Part shown: positions 50,844 to 60,844 of the stretch, piece after piece
Position numbering within the stretch: the stretch's first letter is position 1
Layout: the number at the start of each line of letters is the position of its first letter
Source: Gordonia sp. OPL2
GTDB lineage: Bacteria; Actinomycetota; Actinomycetes; Mycobacteriales; Mycobacteriaceae
Direction of reading: 5' to 3'
NCBI RefSeq assembly: GCF_003797825.1
Contig: NZ_RKME01000013.1
Location: forward strand, 1-64,000
Length of the DNA: 64,000 bases
The notes under the pieces: generated by a model
Told to the model about the DNA's origin: nothing
Database searches by the model: none
The model's input: the letters and a program-made list of their open reading frames with translations, nothing else
Translations under genes and position numbers: made by a program

Positions 50844-51841
50844 GAGTGCAGCCCGGACACCACCAGGTTGATGATGAACAGGTTGAACAGCAGCGCGACG
50901 AAGCCCGCCACGTTGATCCAGGCGGCGGCGTTGTTGCGCCATCCGGCCGTCGCGCGGGCGTGCAGGTAGGCGGCGTAGATCACCCAGGCGATGAACGACA
51001 CCGTCTCCTTGGGGTCCCAGCCCCAGAAGCGACCCCACGCCGACTCGGCCCAGATGGCACCACAGATCACGCCGAGACCGAACAGCGGGAACCCGAACAC
51101 GACGCACTTGTAGGCGAGACGATCGAGGGTGTCCGCCGACGGGATTCGATCGACGACCCGGCGCACTCCGGCGACGAACCCACCTCCGACGGCAGCGGTG
51201 TCCTCGCTCTCCGGACGACCCCAGCGCATCTTCGCCAGATACAGCAGGCTGGCCACACCGGACACCAGCAGCACACCCGACGAGATCGAGATGATCGACA
51301 CGTGGATGGCCAGCCAGTACGACTTCAGGGCCGGCACGACCGGCGCGGCCTGGGTGTAGAGCCAGCGACCGCCGATGAACATCAGCAGCGCGACCGGCAG
51401 CAGCACGAACGAGAGCAGCGGACGATGCTCAGGCTTGCGCAGCACCACCAGACCCGCGACGACGCAAGCAGCACAGGTCAGCGAGATGAACTCGTACATG
51501 TTGCCCCAGGGGGCACGGTCGGTGGCCATACCGCGCAGGACGATCGAGGCGACATGGGCGATCAGGCCGACGATGACGACCGGGTAGGCCATGTTGCCCA
51601 GACGCTCACCGAGGCTGCGGCGCGGGGTCTGCCCGACGCGGCCGGGCGCGCGGTCGTCGACGGTGACCGATGCGCCACCGGCCGTCACCAATTGCGCCGC
51701 CGCCAGCTTCCGGCTGCGGGCGCCGGCGAGCGCGGCGAGGAACAACACCATCGCCAGTACGTAGATGGTGATGGCGGTACCGAAGAGAAGATCGGAGTAT
51801 CGCGCCAGCGTCTCGTCGACGTGTATCGAGCCGGTGTTCAT
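50828..51841 (-). CDS. ccsB: Cytochrome c biogenesis protein CcsB (CcsA/ResC type)
   Basis: This 337-aa protein starts at ATG and has about eight helices. The haem-handling WWD-type segment is WGRFWGWDPKETVSFIAW, flanked by conserved histidines (AIHVSIISISSGVLL; YLHARATAGW). In system II cytochrome c maturation this protein and ResB form the synthetase that moves haem outward and attaches it to apocytochrome c. Last gene of the six-gene operon from hemL. Confidence 0.94.
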   Translation of the reverse strand: MNTGSIHVDETLARYSDLLFGTAITIYVLAMVLFLAALAGARSRKLAAAQLVTAGGASVTVDDRAPGRVGQTPRRSLGERLGNMAYPVVIVGLIAHVASIVLRGMATDRAPWGNMYEFISLTCAACVVAGLVVLRKPEHRPLLSFVLLPVALLMFIGGRWLYTQAAPVVPALKSYWLAIHVSIISISSGVLLVSGVASLLYLAKMRWGRPESEDTAAVGGGFVAGVRRVVDRIPSADTLDRLAYKCVVFGFPLFGLGVICGAIWAESAWGRFWGWDPKETVSFIAWVIYAAYLHARATAGWRNNAAAWINVAGFVALLFNLFIINLVVSGLHSYAGL

Positions 51842-51874
51842 CGCACCCGTCCCTCCAGTTGTCTGCTGCGGTCG

Positions 51875-53578
51875 CTACAGTCGCCGTCGTCGTGACGGAC
51901 GCGCTGCATCCGGATCGTTCGGGTCGAGCACCAGGCCGCGGGCCTGCTCCTCGAAGCCTTCGCCCCAGCCCGCCTGATCAGTCCGCGCCAGACCGGCAAT
52001 TTCTACTACAGTACGTCGTTCGCCCGGGCCATCGGAAACCGATGTCGTCACCGGTACCAGCCGAGCCCAGATCCGACGCCGACGGATGAGCAACGACACG
52101 AGCAGTCCACCGAGCATGACGATCGACGACACGAGCACCCAGATCTGCGCCGGATCGTGCGACACCTGCACCGACACCCAGCGGTCGTAGCCGTCGAACC
52201 GCACCGAGGTGCCGTCGGGCAGGGCGTGTGTCTGCCCCTGCGCCAGGTTGACCTGGGCGCGCTGCTGCAGACGTCCCTGCTGGATCAGCCCCTGATCCAG
52301 CGAGTAGGCGTTCTGGGGTTTGCCGGTGTCGAGCCCGGTGTCACCCTCGTAGATGCGGATGGCGACGTACGGATCCTTCGGCTCCGGCGACGACGACAGC
52401 AGCAGCGTCCCGTGGAAGGCCGCCGTCGGCGCGAACAGACCCTCGAGCGCGATCTGGTGTGAGCGACGTTCGTCCTCGTTCGGGTACAGCCCCGCAGGTG
52501 TGTCGAACCGCGCCGCGCCCGACGACATCATCGTCTGCATGTCGTCCGGGATGAACAGCACGGTCTGCGACCGCTGCTGGCCGTTGGGGAACGTGACGGT
52601 GAACTTCGGGGCGAACCCGTTGCCGAGCACGTAAACGCGGTCGCCCGCGACGCGAAGCGGCTCGTTCACCCGGATCGTCGCCTGCTTCCAGGTCGACGAG
52701 TCCGACGACGTCGTGCCCTCGGTGTACCGCGTCTTCGCGGTGTACATGTCGGGCTGGCCGTTGGGCAGGAAGCTCGCATCGAACTGATCGACGCGGAAAC
52801 AGAACGGCGCCAGATCGGTTCCGTCGACGAGGTTGCCGGCGCGGAAGGAGTCATAGACCGCGGTCGAGGTGTTGCACAGACCCTGCTCACCGTCGGCGAC
52901 CAGGCTGCGGGTTCCCTCGTAGCCGTAGAGCTTGCCGACGGCGATCGACACGAGCAGCGCCAGCAACGCGAAGTGGAAGACCAGGTTGCCGAATTCGCGC
53001 AGATAGCCCTTCTCCGCGGACACCTCGACGGCCCCGTCCGGGTAGGCCTTCGACGGCGGGCGAACCGTCGTCGTCCGACGCCATCCGCGCAGATTCGTCG
53101 AGATCCGCTCGGCGACCTCGTCCGGCGTGCCGTCGACCTCCTGCGTGACATGCCGCGGCAGACGCCCCAGATTACGCGGCGCGGCAACGGGTTTGGCGCG
53201 CAGACTGTGGAAGTGTTCGATCATCCGCGGCGTGAGGCAGCCGACGAGCGACACGAACAGCAGGACATAGATCGCGGTGAACCAGGTGCTGGAGAAGACG
53301 TCGAACAGTTGCAGACGGTCCATGGTCTGGCCGATCCAGCCGTGGTCGTCGATGTAGGTGAGCGTCTTCTGCTCGTTCAGCGACCGCTGCGGGAGCAAAG
53401 CGCCGGGGATGGCGGCCAACGCCAGCAGGAACAGCAGGATCAGGGCCGTCCGCATCGAGGTCAGCGACCGCCACAGGTTGCGGGCGGGCCAGAGGACGCG
53501 GCGGACGAACCAGTGGGGTCGCGACGGGCCGGGGCCCGGGTCCGTCATCGGTTCAGGGGCGACGTCGGTGTCGGTCAT
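51875..53578 (-). CDS. resB: Cytochrome c biogenesis protein ResB
   Basis: This 567-aa protein starts at GTG, overlapping the ccdA stop by four bases. Three N-terminal helices (the first [20 protein letters not shown]), a large outer domain of about 300 aa, and a last helix ([20 protein letters not shown]) near the C-terminus fit the Ccs1/ResB family. Partner of CcsB in the haem-ligation complex. Confidence 0.94.
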   Translation of the reverse strand: MTDTDVAPEPMTDPGPGPSRPHWFVRRVLWPARNLWRSLTSMRTALILLFLLALAAIPGALLPQRSLNEQKTLTYIDDHGWIGQTMDRLQLFDVFSSTWFTAIYVLLFVSLVGCLTPRMIEHFHSLRAKPVAAPRNLGRLPRHVTQEVDGTPDEVAERISTNLRGWRRTTTVRPPSKAYPDGAVEVSAEKGYLREFGNLVFHFALLALLVSIAVGKLYGYEGTRSLVADGEQGLCNTSTAVYDSFRAGNLVDGTDLAPFCFRVDQFDASFLPNGQPDMYTAKTRYTEGTTSSDSSTWKQATIRVNEPLRVAGDRVYVLGNGFAPKFTVTFPNGQQRSQTVLFIPDDMQTMMSSGAARFDTPAGLYPNEDERRSHQIALEGLFAPTAAFHGTLLLSSSPEPKDPYVAIRIYEGDTGLDTGKPQNAYSLDQGLIQQGRLQQRAQVNLAQGQTHALPDGTSVRFDGYDRWVSVQVSHDPAQIWVLVSSIVMLGGLLVSLLIRRRRIWARLVPVTTSVSDGPGERRTVVEIAGLARTDQAGWGEGFEEQARGLVLDPNDPDAARPSRRRRL

Positions 53579-54411
53579 ACGGGTAACTCCGTGTCGGTGA
53601 TGAAGGCGTCACGGACCCAGACGATGAACTGATCCCACAGCCCGGTCACCAATGCCACGCCGACGGCGATGAGCATGATCCCGCCGAAGACCTGGATCGC
53701 GCGGGCGTGATCGCGCAGCCAGCCGAGGCTGCGCAACGCCCACGCCGACGAGAACGCCAGGATGACGAACGGGATGCCGAGACCGGCACAGTAGGCCACG
53801 ATCAGCGCGACACCCTTGGCCGCGGTGGCACCCTCGGTGCCGCTCGCGGTCGCGATGACCGCGGCGAGGGTCGGTCCGAGACACGGCGTCCAGCCCAGCG
53901 CGAACACCGCGCCGAGCAGAGGAGCGCCGACGATGTTGGAGACGTTGCGCGGGGCGAACCGGAACTCGTGCTGCATCATCGGCACCAGGCCGATGAACAC
54001 CAGGCCCATCACGATGGTGACCACACCGCCGATACGTTGCAGCAGTTCACGATTCACCACGAAGGTGCTGGTGATGCCGAGGACCGTCGCGGTCGCCGCG
54101 ACGAAGACGACGGTGAAGCCGAGCACGAACAACGCGGCCGCCACGGCGACGCGGGAACGCCCCCGCTTGGCCGACTCCCCGACGTTGACCGCCGGAGCCT
54201 CCGCGCCGACGAGGCCCGCGAGGTACGAGAGATAGCCGGGGACCAGCGGGACGACACAGGGCGAGGCGAACGACACCAGTCCGGCGACCACACATGCGGC
54301 CAGTGCCAGCAGCAGCGGTCCGCTGGACACCGTGGTGGCGAAGGTCTCGCCGACGGCGGCCTGCGGGGTGAGGTCGACCATCGCCGCGACGGTGGTCATC
54401 GTCGAGGTCAT
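53575..54411 (-). CDS. ccdA: Cytochrome c biogenesis protein CcdA (DsbD-type thiol transporter)
   Basis: This 278-aa protein starts at ATG with six helices. Redox cysteines lie in [17 protein letters not shown] (helix 1) and [15 protein letters not shown] (helix 4), the hallmark pair. The protein carries electrons from cytoplasmic thioredoxin to the outer face, where the TlpA-like protein keeps apocytochrome c reduced. Overlaps both neighbours by ATGA-type junctions. Confidence 0.95.
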   Translation of the reverse strand: MTSTMTTVAAMVDLTPQAAVGETFATTVSSGPLLLALAACVVAGLVSFASPCVVPLVPGYLSYLAGLVGAEAPAVNVGESAKRGRSRVAVAAALFVLGFTVVFVAATATVLGITSTFVVNRELLQRIGGVVTIVMGLVFIGLVPMMQHEFRFAPRNVSNIVGAPLLGAVFALGWTPCLGPTLAAVIATASGTEGATAAKGVALIVAYCAGLGIPFVILAFSSAWALRSLGWLRDHARAIQVFGGIMLIAVGVALVTGLWDQFIVWVRDAFITDTELPV

Positions 54412-55043
54412 GGCTGCCCCGGGGCCGGGGTCGACGCCGAGGCCGGGCTCGTGGCGGCGGGAGATTCGGCGGCGACGCGACGGACCGCGGCGTCGAGTTC
54501 CTCGGCGGTGACCGCCTTCAGGTACACCGCCGCTGGCTGATGCCGGCGATCGAGGATGACGGTCGTCGGCACCACGGCCGTCGGAGTGGTCAACGCCGAG
54601 AGGGTTATGCCGTCGAAGTCGTAGATGGACGGGAAGCCGACGTTGCGGTCGGCGACGAAGTCCTTGGCGGAGTCGCGGTCGTCACGCAGATTGATGCCGA
54701 CGAACTCCACGCCGAGATCCTTGGTCTGCTCGTAGACCTGTTCGAGGTCGTCGGCCTCGCCCCGGCACGGCCCGCACCACGAACCCCAGACGTTGACGAC
54801 GACGACCTTGTCGCGGAAGCGTTCGTCGGACAGCGACAGCGGCGCATCGGTGACGAGGTCCGGCCCCGCCAAGTCGGCGATCTTCTTGCGGTCGGCGACC
54901 GGGTAGGTGATGACGGTCTGGCCGCCGGGTGACACGAACTGGAAGGTGTCCCCCTGCGCCACCGCGTCGTCGCCGGTACCGCAGCCGCTGATCACACCGA
55001 CCAGGGCCGCCAACACCGTCAGCAGCAGAGAAACCTTGCGCAC
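54408..55043 (-). CDS. TlpA/ResA-like thiol-disulfide reductase lipoprotein
   Basis: This 211-aa protein starts at GTG. Signal with lipobox VISGC anchors it outside. Thioredoxin fold with active site [28 protein letters not shown] holds the cis-Pro loop. It reduces the CxxCH motif of apocytochrome c, receiving electrons from CcdA. The C-terminus is a Pro/Ala/Ser tail. Confidence 0.94.
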   Translation of the reverse strand: MRKVSLLLTVLAALVGVISGCGTGDDAVAQGDTFQFVSPGGQTVITYPVADRKKIADLAGPDLVTDAPLSLSDERFRDKVVVVNVWGSWCGPCRGEADDLEQVYEQTKDLGVEFVGINLRDDRDSAKDFVADRNVGFPSIYDFDGITLSALTTPTAVVPTTVILDRRHQPAAVYLKAVTAEELDAAVRRVAAESPAATSPASASTPAPGQP

Positions 55044-55070
55044 GCTCGTCCTATCGCACCGGGATGATGA

Positions 55071-55700
55071 TCACGCCCCGGTCGCGAGCGGATCCGAGGA
55101 CCCCGCCGGTTCGGAGTAGATGATGTCGACGAGGGCGTCCCCCTCGTAGATGAGGCTGGTCACCGAGGCCAGCGAACACTGCCGACGACGCGGGTCGTGC
55201 CACAGGCGCTGGCCCTCGAGGAAGCGGCGCAGGGTGTACACCGGCAGCTGGTGGCTCACGCAGACCGCCTCGTGCCCGCGGGCGGCGTCGCGCGCCTTGT
55301 TGGCCGCCGCCAGCATGCGGTGGGCCAGCTGGATGTAGGGCTCGCCCCAGGACGGGGTGAACGGATCGCGCATCTTGGGCCAGTGCCGGGGCTTGCTCAG
55401 CGCGCCGTCGCCGACGGAGACCTTGAGGCCCTCGAAAACGTTGTCGGCCTCGATGAGCTCGTCATCGGTGACGATCGACAGACCGTGCGCGGACGCGATC
55501 GGTGTCGCGGTCTCCTGCGCACGCTGCAGCGGCGACGCGAACACGGCCGTGATGTCGTGGTCGGCGAGGGTATCGGCGACCTTGCGGGCCTGCGCCCGAC
55601 CGTTCTCCGACAGCCGGAAGCCGGGCAGCCGGCCGTACAGGATGCCGTCGGGGTTGTGCACCTCGCCATGGCGCATCATGTGGACGATCGTGTTGGTCAC
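55071..55700 (-). CDS. Histidine phosphatase (phosphoglycerate-mutase-like)
   Basis: This 209-aa protein starts at GTG. The catalytic RHG motif is in HMMRHGEVHNPDG; further family parts are the LSENGRAQARKVADTL helix, FASPLQRAQETA, and the second catalytic His in AVCVSHQLPVYTL. The substrate is unknown. It holds the same position as Rv0525 in the mycobacterial hemL-ccs cluster, between hemL and the TlpA gene. Confidence 0.92.
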   Translation of the reverse strand: MTNTIVHMMRHGEVHNPDGILYGRLPGFRLSENGRAQARKVADTLADHDITAVFASPLQRAQETATPIASAHGLSIVTDDELIEADNVFEGLKVSVGDGALSKPRHWPKMRDPFTPSWGEPYIQLAHRMLAAANKARDAARGHEAVCVSHQLPVYTLRRFLEGQRLWHDPRRRQCSLASVTSLIYEGDALVDIIYSEPAGSSDPLATGA

Positions 55701-55715
55701 CTGGTCTCCCCCGGG

Positions 55716-57035
55716 TCAGCTCTGTACGGCAGATGCAGCGGCCTGGGCAGCGGCCGGAAGTGCATCGGCGATTCGTGAGAAAGCATCCTCGTCCAGCGCC
55801 GCCGAGACAAACCAGGCCTCGAACGCGCTCGGGGGCGGATAGACCCCCTGGTCGAGCAGCGCGTGGAAGAACGGGGCGAAACGCCAGGTCTCGGTGGCTT
55901 TCACGCCCGCGTAGTCGACGATCGGCGCGGACTGATCGGTGAAGAAGACCGACAGCATGTTCCCGGCGCGCTGCACGCGGTGGGCCACGCCCGCCGTCGT
56001 CAGGGCGTCGGTGAGCAGCGCATCGAGACGATCGGCGTGGGCATCGAGCGCGGCATAGGCGGCGGCATCGGCATGGCGCAGCGTCGCGAGTCCCGCGGCG
56101 ACGGCGACCGGATTCCCCGACAGCGTGCCCGCCTGATAGACCGGGCCGGTCGGGGCGAGACGTTCCATGACCTCGGCGCGACCGCCGAAGGCCGCCGCGG
56201 GCAGCCCACCGCTCATCACCTTGCCGAAGGTGTACAGGTCGGCGCCGACCCCTTCGAGTCCGTACCAGCCGGCGGGGCTCACCCGGAATCCGGTCATGAC
56301 CTCGTCGATGATGAACAGCGCGCCGTGGCGGCGGGTGAGCTCGCGCAGGCCGGCGTTGAAGCCGTCGCGCGGTGCGACGGCACCCATGTTGCCGGCGGCG
56401 GCCTCGGTGATGACCGCGGCGATGTCGTCGCCGAACTCCTCGAACGCCTTCGCGACGGCCTGCAGGTCGTTGTACGGCAGGACGAGGGTGTCGTGGGCGG
56501 ATGCCCCGGTGACGCCCGGGGAGGTCGGGAGGCCGAGGGTGGCGACGCCGGACCCGGCGTCGGCGAGCAGGGCGTCGACGTGGCCGTGATAGCAGCCGGC
56601 GAACTTGATGATCTTGGACCGGCCGGTGAATCCGCGGGCCAAGCGGATCGCCGACATGGTGGCCTCGGTGCCCGAGTTGACCAGCCGGACGAGTTCGACG
56701 GGGTCCACGCGGTCGATGATCTCCTCGGCGAGGGCGATCTCGGCCTCGGTGGGCGCACCGAACGACAGACCGTCGACGGCCGCCTTCTGTACCGCCTCGA
56801 CCACGGCCGGGTGTGCGTGTCCGAGGATCATCGGACCCCAGGAGCAGACGAGGTCGACGTAGTCGTTGCCGTCGGCGTCGATCAGGCGGTTGCCCTTGGC
56901 CGACGCGATGAAGCGGGGATCTCCGCCGACCGCGGAGAACGCGCGAACCGGGGAATTGACCCCTCCGGGAATCGCCTGTGCAGCGCGGCGGAACAGCGCC
57001 GCAGACGTCGGGGCGGCATCAGCGGGACGGGTCAC
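55716..57035 (-). CDS. hemL: Glutamate-1-semialdehyde 2,1-aminomutase
   Basis: The start is uncertain: GTG 57035 is chosen (439 aa), with a TTG at 57071 possible. Class III PLP aminotransferase fold: [20 protein letters not shown], catalytic Lys in [19 protein letters not shown], and [20 protein letters not shown]. It makes 5-aminolevulinate from glutamate-1-semialdehyde for haem. It leads the cytochrome c maturation operon, so haem supply and haem attachment share a transcript. Confidence 0.94.
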   Translation of the reverse strand: MTRPADAAPTSAALFRRAAQAIPGGVNSPVRAFSAVGGDPRFIASAKGNRLIDADGNDYVDLVCSWGPMILGHAHPAVVEAVQKAAVDGLSFGAPTEAEIALAEEIIDRVDPVELVRLVNSGTEATMSAIRLARGFTGRSKIIKFAGCYHGHVDALLADAGSGVATLGLPTSPGVTGASAHDTLVLPYNDLQAVAKAFEEFGDDIAAVITEAAAGNMGAVAPRDGFNAGLRELTRRHGALFIIDEVMTGFRVSPAGWYGLEGVGADLYTFGKVMSGGLPAAAFGGRAEVMERLAPTGPVYQAGTLSGNPVAVAAGLATLRHADAAAYAALDAHADRLDALLTDALTTAGVAHRVQRAGNMLSVFFTDQSAPIVDYAGVKATETWRFAPFFHALLDQGVYPPPSAFEAWFVSAALDEDAFSRIADALPAAAQAAASAVQS

Positions 57036-57172
57036 GGCCTCCAGTGTTCCAAACGCCGCCGACGTGGCCAAAATCGTTCAGCCTGCTCTCAGGCTGTGGC
57101 CTGCGGGTTCTGCCGCCGATTCAGCTGCCGCAAGAGAGTGATGTCACGTCAACTGGTGTCGCCGTCGCCCGC

Positions 57173-58063
57173 TCAGGCTGCTGTCGGATCGGCCTTCTTC
57201 CGGCGCCGGCGGCGCCTGCCGGTCGGCAGCTTCTTCAGATGTTCGCGTCGGCGGACCAGGTCACGCACGGTGTCCTCGGCCTGGTCCCAGTCGTTGACCA
57301 CCCGCTGATAGCTGAATCGCAAGGTCACGTACCCGAGACGTGCGGCCGCCTCATCGCGTCGTCGATCCTTCTCTCGCTGCTCGGGCGTCCGGTCGTGGAA
57401 CTCTTCGCTGTCCACCTCGATGATCAGGCGAGTGCCTACCAACAGGTCGACACGTCCGACTCCCTTGATCTTCACCTGAGTGCGTACCTTGATCCCGGCG
57501 AGCTGTAGGCGAAGCCGAACCATCGTCTCCGTACCGGACTCGGCCTTCGAGTCGCACCGCGCGAGCAGGCGTCGGATTCGTCGCGGCGCAGATGCCATCA
57601 GCTGTTCGAGGTCACACATCTCGAGCAGTTCCTTGTGGAGTAGCGAGTCGCAGATCACGACGATGCCTTCGTCGTCGAGACACTTCAGTGCGTGGCGGAA
57701 CGCCGTCCGGACGTCGTCGACAGCCGACACCTCCGGCTCCGGAGCGCCGTAACACTTGCAGAAGCGTCTCCCCCGGCCACCGCGATGAGCAGACTCGCGA
57801 CCACGCACATGAACCTTCTTCGTGTGGACCGGGACCCACACCCCGTGGAGCTTGAGCGCGGAGAGGCAGCTCAGCACTCCGCCGGCCGTGACCGCCTCGA
57901 GGACAGTGGCATCCGCGGAGGTGAATGCGTACCAACCACGCCGGATCCTGCGTATCGTCTTGTCCGCCAGTCCCCGCCTGGCCTCGGCGAGCGTCACCCC
58001 TCGTGATGACATCTCGGCCCAGGACAGCACCCCGTACGGATTCTCGATCTCGAGCAAGGTCAT
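57173..58063 (-). CDS. AbiEi-like / DUF559 protein, copy 2
   Basis: ATG at 58063; 296 aa. Paralogue of 43400-44281. N-terminal winged helix (TLAEARRGLADKTIRRIRRGWYAF), middle domain with AVDDVRTAFRHALKCLDDEGIVVICDS, and the DUF559 nuclease-like part VGRVDLLVGTRLIIEVDSEEFHDRT. An Arg/Lys-rich tail. There is no ribosome site, as in copy 1. No toxin gene is adjacent, so a stand-alone DNA-associated role is likely. Confidence 0.78.
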   Translation of the reverse strand: MTLLEIENPYGVLSWAEMSSRGVTLAEARRGLADKTIRRIRRGWYAFTSADATVLEAVTAGGVLSCLSALKLHGVWVPVHTKKVHVRGRESAHRGGRGRRFCKCYGAPEPEVSAVDDVRTAFRHALKCLDDEGIVVICDSLLHKELLEMCDLEQLMASAPRRIRRLLARCDSKAESGTETMVRLRLQLAGIKVRTQVKIKGVGRVDLLVGTRLIIEVDSEEFHDRTPEQREKDRRRDEAAARLGYVTLRFSYQRVVNDWDQAEDTVRDLVRRREHLKKLPTGRRRRRRKKADPTAA

Positions 58064-58170
58064 GGCACAGAGGATGTCGCCTGAGCGAGGTGCGCTACTG
58101 CCTGCCGACGACTCGGACGCAGATCTGTGGAGCGATTTCTGCCTGTGGACGAAACAAGCCATATGCAGCT

Positions 58171-58225
58171 GCAGCCCTGGAGGTCACGGGCGACAATAGT
58201 TGTCGCCCGTGACCTCCAGGGCTGC
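58171..58225. terminator. Very long perfect hairpin
   Basis: Perfect 26-bp stem (58171-58196 with 58200-58225) with a 3-nt loop, 13 bases past the SGNH hydrolase stop (minus strand) and upstream of the DUF559 gene, which it insulates. Confidence 0.85.
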
Positions 58226-58237
58226 TCTCGGATCGGG

Positions 58238-59188
58238 CTAGCGGAGCACCGCCGCGACCCGGTCGGCGATCGCCTGCTGGCCGAGCTCGTTGGGATGGAC
58301 CGGGGCCGCGCCGTTCGCGCCGGTCTGCGGTTCGATCCAGCGCTGCCCGACCGGGGCGCACGCGTCGTGGCCCTGCGACACCGACGACATGTCGACATAG
58401 GAGGCGCCGGTGATCTCGGCGGCCCGGCGGATCGCATCGTTCAGTTCGGCCTGCAGTTCGCGCAGGTAGGGCACGTCGCCCGCCGCGACCCGCATCGTCG
58501 GATAGCAACCGGTCCGCTCGGGCAGGATCCAGGGATATCCGACGACGATGACCCGCGCGTCCGGGGCTTTGGCCCGCACGGCCGAGAGTGCCCGTCGCAG
58601 AGCCGGATAGGTGCGGTCGCGAATGATGTCGACGTACTCGGCGCCGTGCGCGTCCCGACACGGCGAGCCGGACGGGTCGTCGGCGGCCAGGTCCGAGCAG
58701 GTGCCGATCGCCCGGGTGTAGATGCTGCTGTCGTTGCCGCCGATCATCACGGTCACGACGTCGGTGTCTGCCGCCACCGCCTCGATCTGCGGTGGCACAC
58801 CGTCGTATTGGGCGCCGAAGAAGTCGGAGGTGTCCGCGCCGCCGCAACTGACGTCGTCGAGCCGATAGGACTCCTCCGCGGCCAGCAGGTGCGCGAAGTT
58901 GCGTGATGACCGCATGCACAGGAAATAGGAGTCCTCGACGAGTGGCTGCACGCCGACGGCGGCGCTGAAGCTGTCGCCGAGGTTCGTGAGGGTTCTCGTG
59001 TCGTCGGCCGCGGCGGAACTCGACGCCCCGAAACCCGCAGAACCCGATGTCGCAGAACCCGATTGCCCCGTACTTGCCTGCCCCGCACTCGAGGTCACCG
59101 GCCCGCCGTCATCGGTCGACGACGCGCACCCGGCGATCGCCATCGCGGCGACCGTCGCCGCCGCGCATACTGTCCGCGCGCCCCTCAT
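58238..59188 (-). CDS. Secreted SGNH/GDSL hydrolase lipoprotein
   Basis: This 316-aa protein starts at ATG, overlapping the PucR stop. Lipobox IAGC, then a Ser/Gly linker of about 40 aa. SGNH blocks: LGDSFSAAVG (Ser), the Gly-containing GVPPQIEAV region, MIGGND (Asn) and the catalytic Asp/His in VHPNELGQQAI. Six cysteines probably form the disulfides seen in actinobacterial SGNH lipases. An extracellular lipase or esterase is likely. Confidence 0.92.
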   Translation of the reverse strand: MRGARTVCAAATVAAMAIAGCASSTDDGGPVTSSAGQASTGQSGSATSGSAGFGASSSAAADDTRTLTNLGDSFSAAVGVQPLVEDSYFLCMRSSRNFAHLLAAEESYRLDDVSCGGADTSDFFGAQYDGVPPQIEAVAADTDVVTVMIGGNDSSIYTRAIGTCSDLAADDPSGSPCRDAHGAEYVDIIRDRTYPALRRALSAVRAKAPDARVIVVGYPWILPERTGCYPTMRVAAGDVPYLRELQAELNDAIRRAAEITGASYVDMSSVSQGHDACAPVGQRWIEPQTGANGAAPVHPNELGQQAIADRVAAVLR

Positions 59189-60699
59189 GCGCTGGCCCCC
59201 AACAACATCAACAGCAACTCGGCACGCGTCCGGGCGTCCGACAGGTCGACGGCGAGCATGTCCTCGATCCGTTCGATACGGTGCCGCAGGGTGTGCCGGT
59301 GCACGCCCTGCGCGGCGGCGGCCACGCCCCAGTTGCCGTTGGCCTCGAGATAGGCGAGCAGGCTCTCCCGCAGTGCGGTGCCGCGGTCGGCGTCGTGCTC
59401 GAGCACCGGCCGGAGGCGTTGATCGAAGGCGTCGTTCAGCGCACGACGCACCGGGTCGATCGCCAGCAGCGACCGGCTGCCGTGCAGATCGACCATCTGC
59501 CCGACGGCGGCCGACCGGCAGGCCAGCCGCGCCTGCCGCACCGACTCGCCGACATCACGTGCGAGGGTGACCGATCCGATGCCGCCCGACACCGGGGCCG
59601 TCGCATTCAGCATGGTCAGCAGTCCGGCGGCGAGGTCGGTGCGGTCGTCGCCGCGGAGCACCGCGATGACGTCGGGGCCGTCGCGGTGCACGAACACCGG
59701 CCGCCACCGATGTTCCAGTTCGTCGACGAGGCGGCGGCGTCCGTGTGTGGCGGCGTCGGCATCGGCGAAGGCGAACGCCACCGCACGGACTCGACCCGAG
59801 GGATCGGCGGCCCGACCGAGGATGCGATGCAGACCGGGCCCCACCGTGCCCCCTCCGGCGGCCGAGTCCATGGCCAGCGCGAGCACGTCGTCGTGCACGT
59901 CGGCGACATCACGCGACACCTGGCGCGGCGCGGCGTGCTCGATGGCGAGCAGGGAGATGGCGTGCCCGAGAAGCATGCGCTCGACGTCGTCGAGCGCGGT
60001 CGGTCCGACGACCCCGAGATGCCCGTAGGTGCGGCCGCCCGACCCGATTCGCGCGACGGTGATCGTGGCCGTGCCCGTGACCCGGACGGCTCCGGCCGAC
60101 GCCGGGTCGCGCATCACGAGGTCGCGGATGCGGTTGAGGTCCGCGGTGGCGATCGTGCGGGGTGCCGTCGCGACCACCGCCAGGCCGGTGTCGAGAAGGA
60201 CCACGTCGTGGCCCACCGCGTCGGCGAGTTCACGCACGAGTGCGGCCGATCCGCCCGATGCGGCGGCGCGGGTCATCCGCGGCTGCGCCTTGGTGGCCGA
60301 CACCAGCCGCGCCGAGCGCTGGGCGGCGATCTGGTCGAGCACCGTTCGGGTGATCGCGGAGAACGGGACCGGTAGCGGCACCTCGAACAGCGGAAGGCCC
60401 AGGTGATCGGCGGCCTCCGACATCTCCGACGGCACCGCGTCGAACCCGAATCCGACGCCGAATCCGACGGCCGCGACACCCACGTCGTCGAGGCGACGGA
60501 GGTAGTCGCGCCGCTGATCGGGGTCGTCGGCGAGTCGCATGCCCGTGGTCAGCAGGACCTCGCCACCGGACAGCCATTCACCTGCAGTCACCAGCTCCGA
60601 CGACACCGCACAGTCCAGTTGCCGGCCGAGGCCTGCCGCACCTCCGCGCAGGGCGAGCTCCAGCCGGCGCTGGGCCATCAACCACCGCACGGTCGTCAC
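59185..60699 (-). CDS. PucR-family transcriptional regulator
   Basis: This 504-aa protein starts at GTG. N-terminal PucR ligand domain (LDCAVSSELVTAGEWLSGGEVLLTTGM), a middle GGDEF-like region, and the C-terminal PucR HTH with LLAYLEANGNWGVAAAAQGVHRHTLRHRIERIEDM. PucR proteins respond to nitrogen compounds. It diverges, with 145 bases between, from the aldehyde dehydrogenase / transaminase / amine oxidase genes and is the obvious regulator of amine use. Confidence 0.93.
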   Translation of the reverse strand: MTTVRWLMAQRRLELALRGGAAGLGRQLDCAVSSELVTAGEWLSGGEVLLTTGMRLADDPDQRRDYLRRLDDVGVAAVGFGVGFGFDAVPSEMSEAADHLGLPLFEVPLPVPFSAITRTVLDQIAAQRSARLVSATKAQPRMTRAAASGGSAALVRELADAVGHDVVLLDTGLAVVATAPRTIATADLNRIRDLVMRDPASAGAVRVTGTATITVARIGSGGRTYGHLGVVGPTALDDVERMLLGHAISLLAIEHAAPRQVSRDVADVHDDVLALAMDSAAGGGTVGPGLHRILGRAADPSGRVRAVAFAFADADAATHGRRRLVDELEHRWRPVFVHRDGPDVIAVLRGDDRTDLAAGLLTMLNATAPVSGGIGSVTLARDVGESVRQARLACRSAAVGQMVDLHGSRSLLAIDPVRRALNDAFDQRLRPVLEHDADRGTALRESLLAYLEANGNWGVAAAAQGVHRHTLRHRIERIEDMLAVDLSDARTRAELLLMLLGASA

Positions 60700-60844
60700 A
60701 CCGCCACCCTACCCATCCATGGACATAGTGGAGCGATCTCCGAAAGTGCTTGTACAGATTGGCAGGCCACGTCGGGGCGCCCAGGGGCGAACACTGGGGT
60801 CTGAACCGACAATCCACCACCGCACCACCGCGAGGGCCAGCACC

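Noticed and set aside
59047..60375. 442-codon plus-strand frame
   Set aside because: Antisense of the PucR gene, whose HTH and PucR domain are clear.
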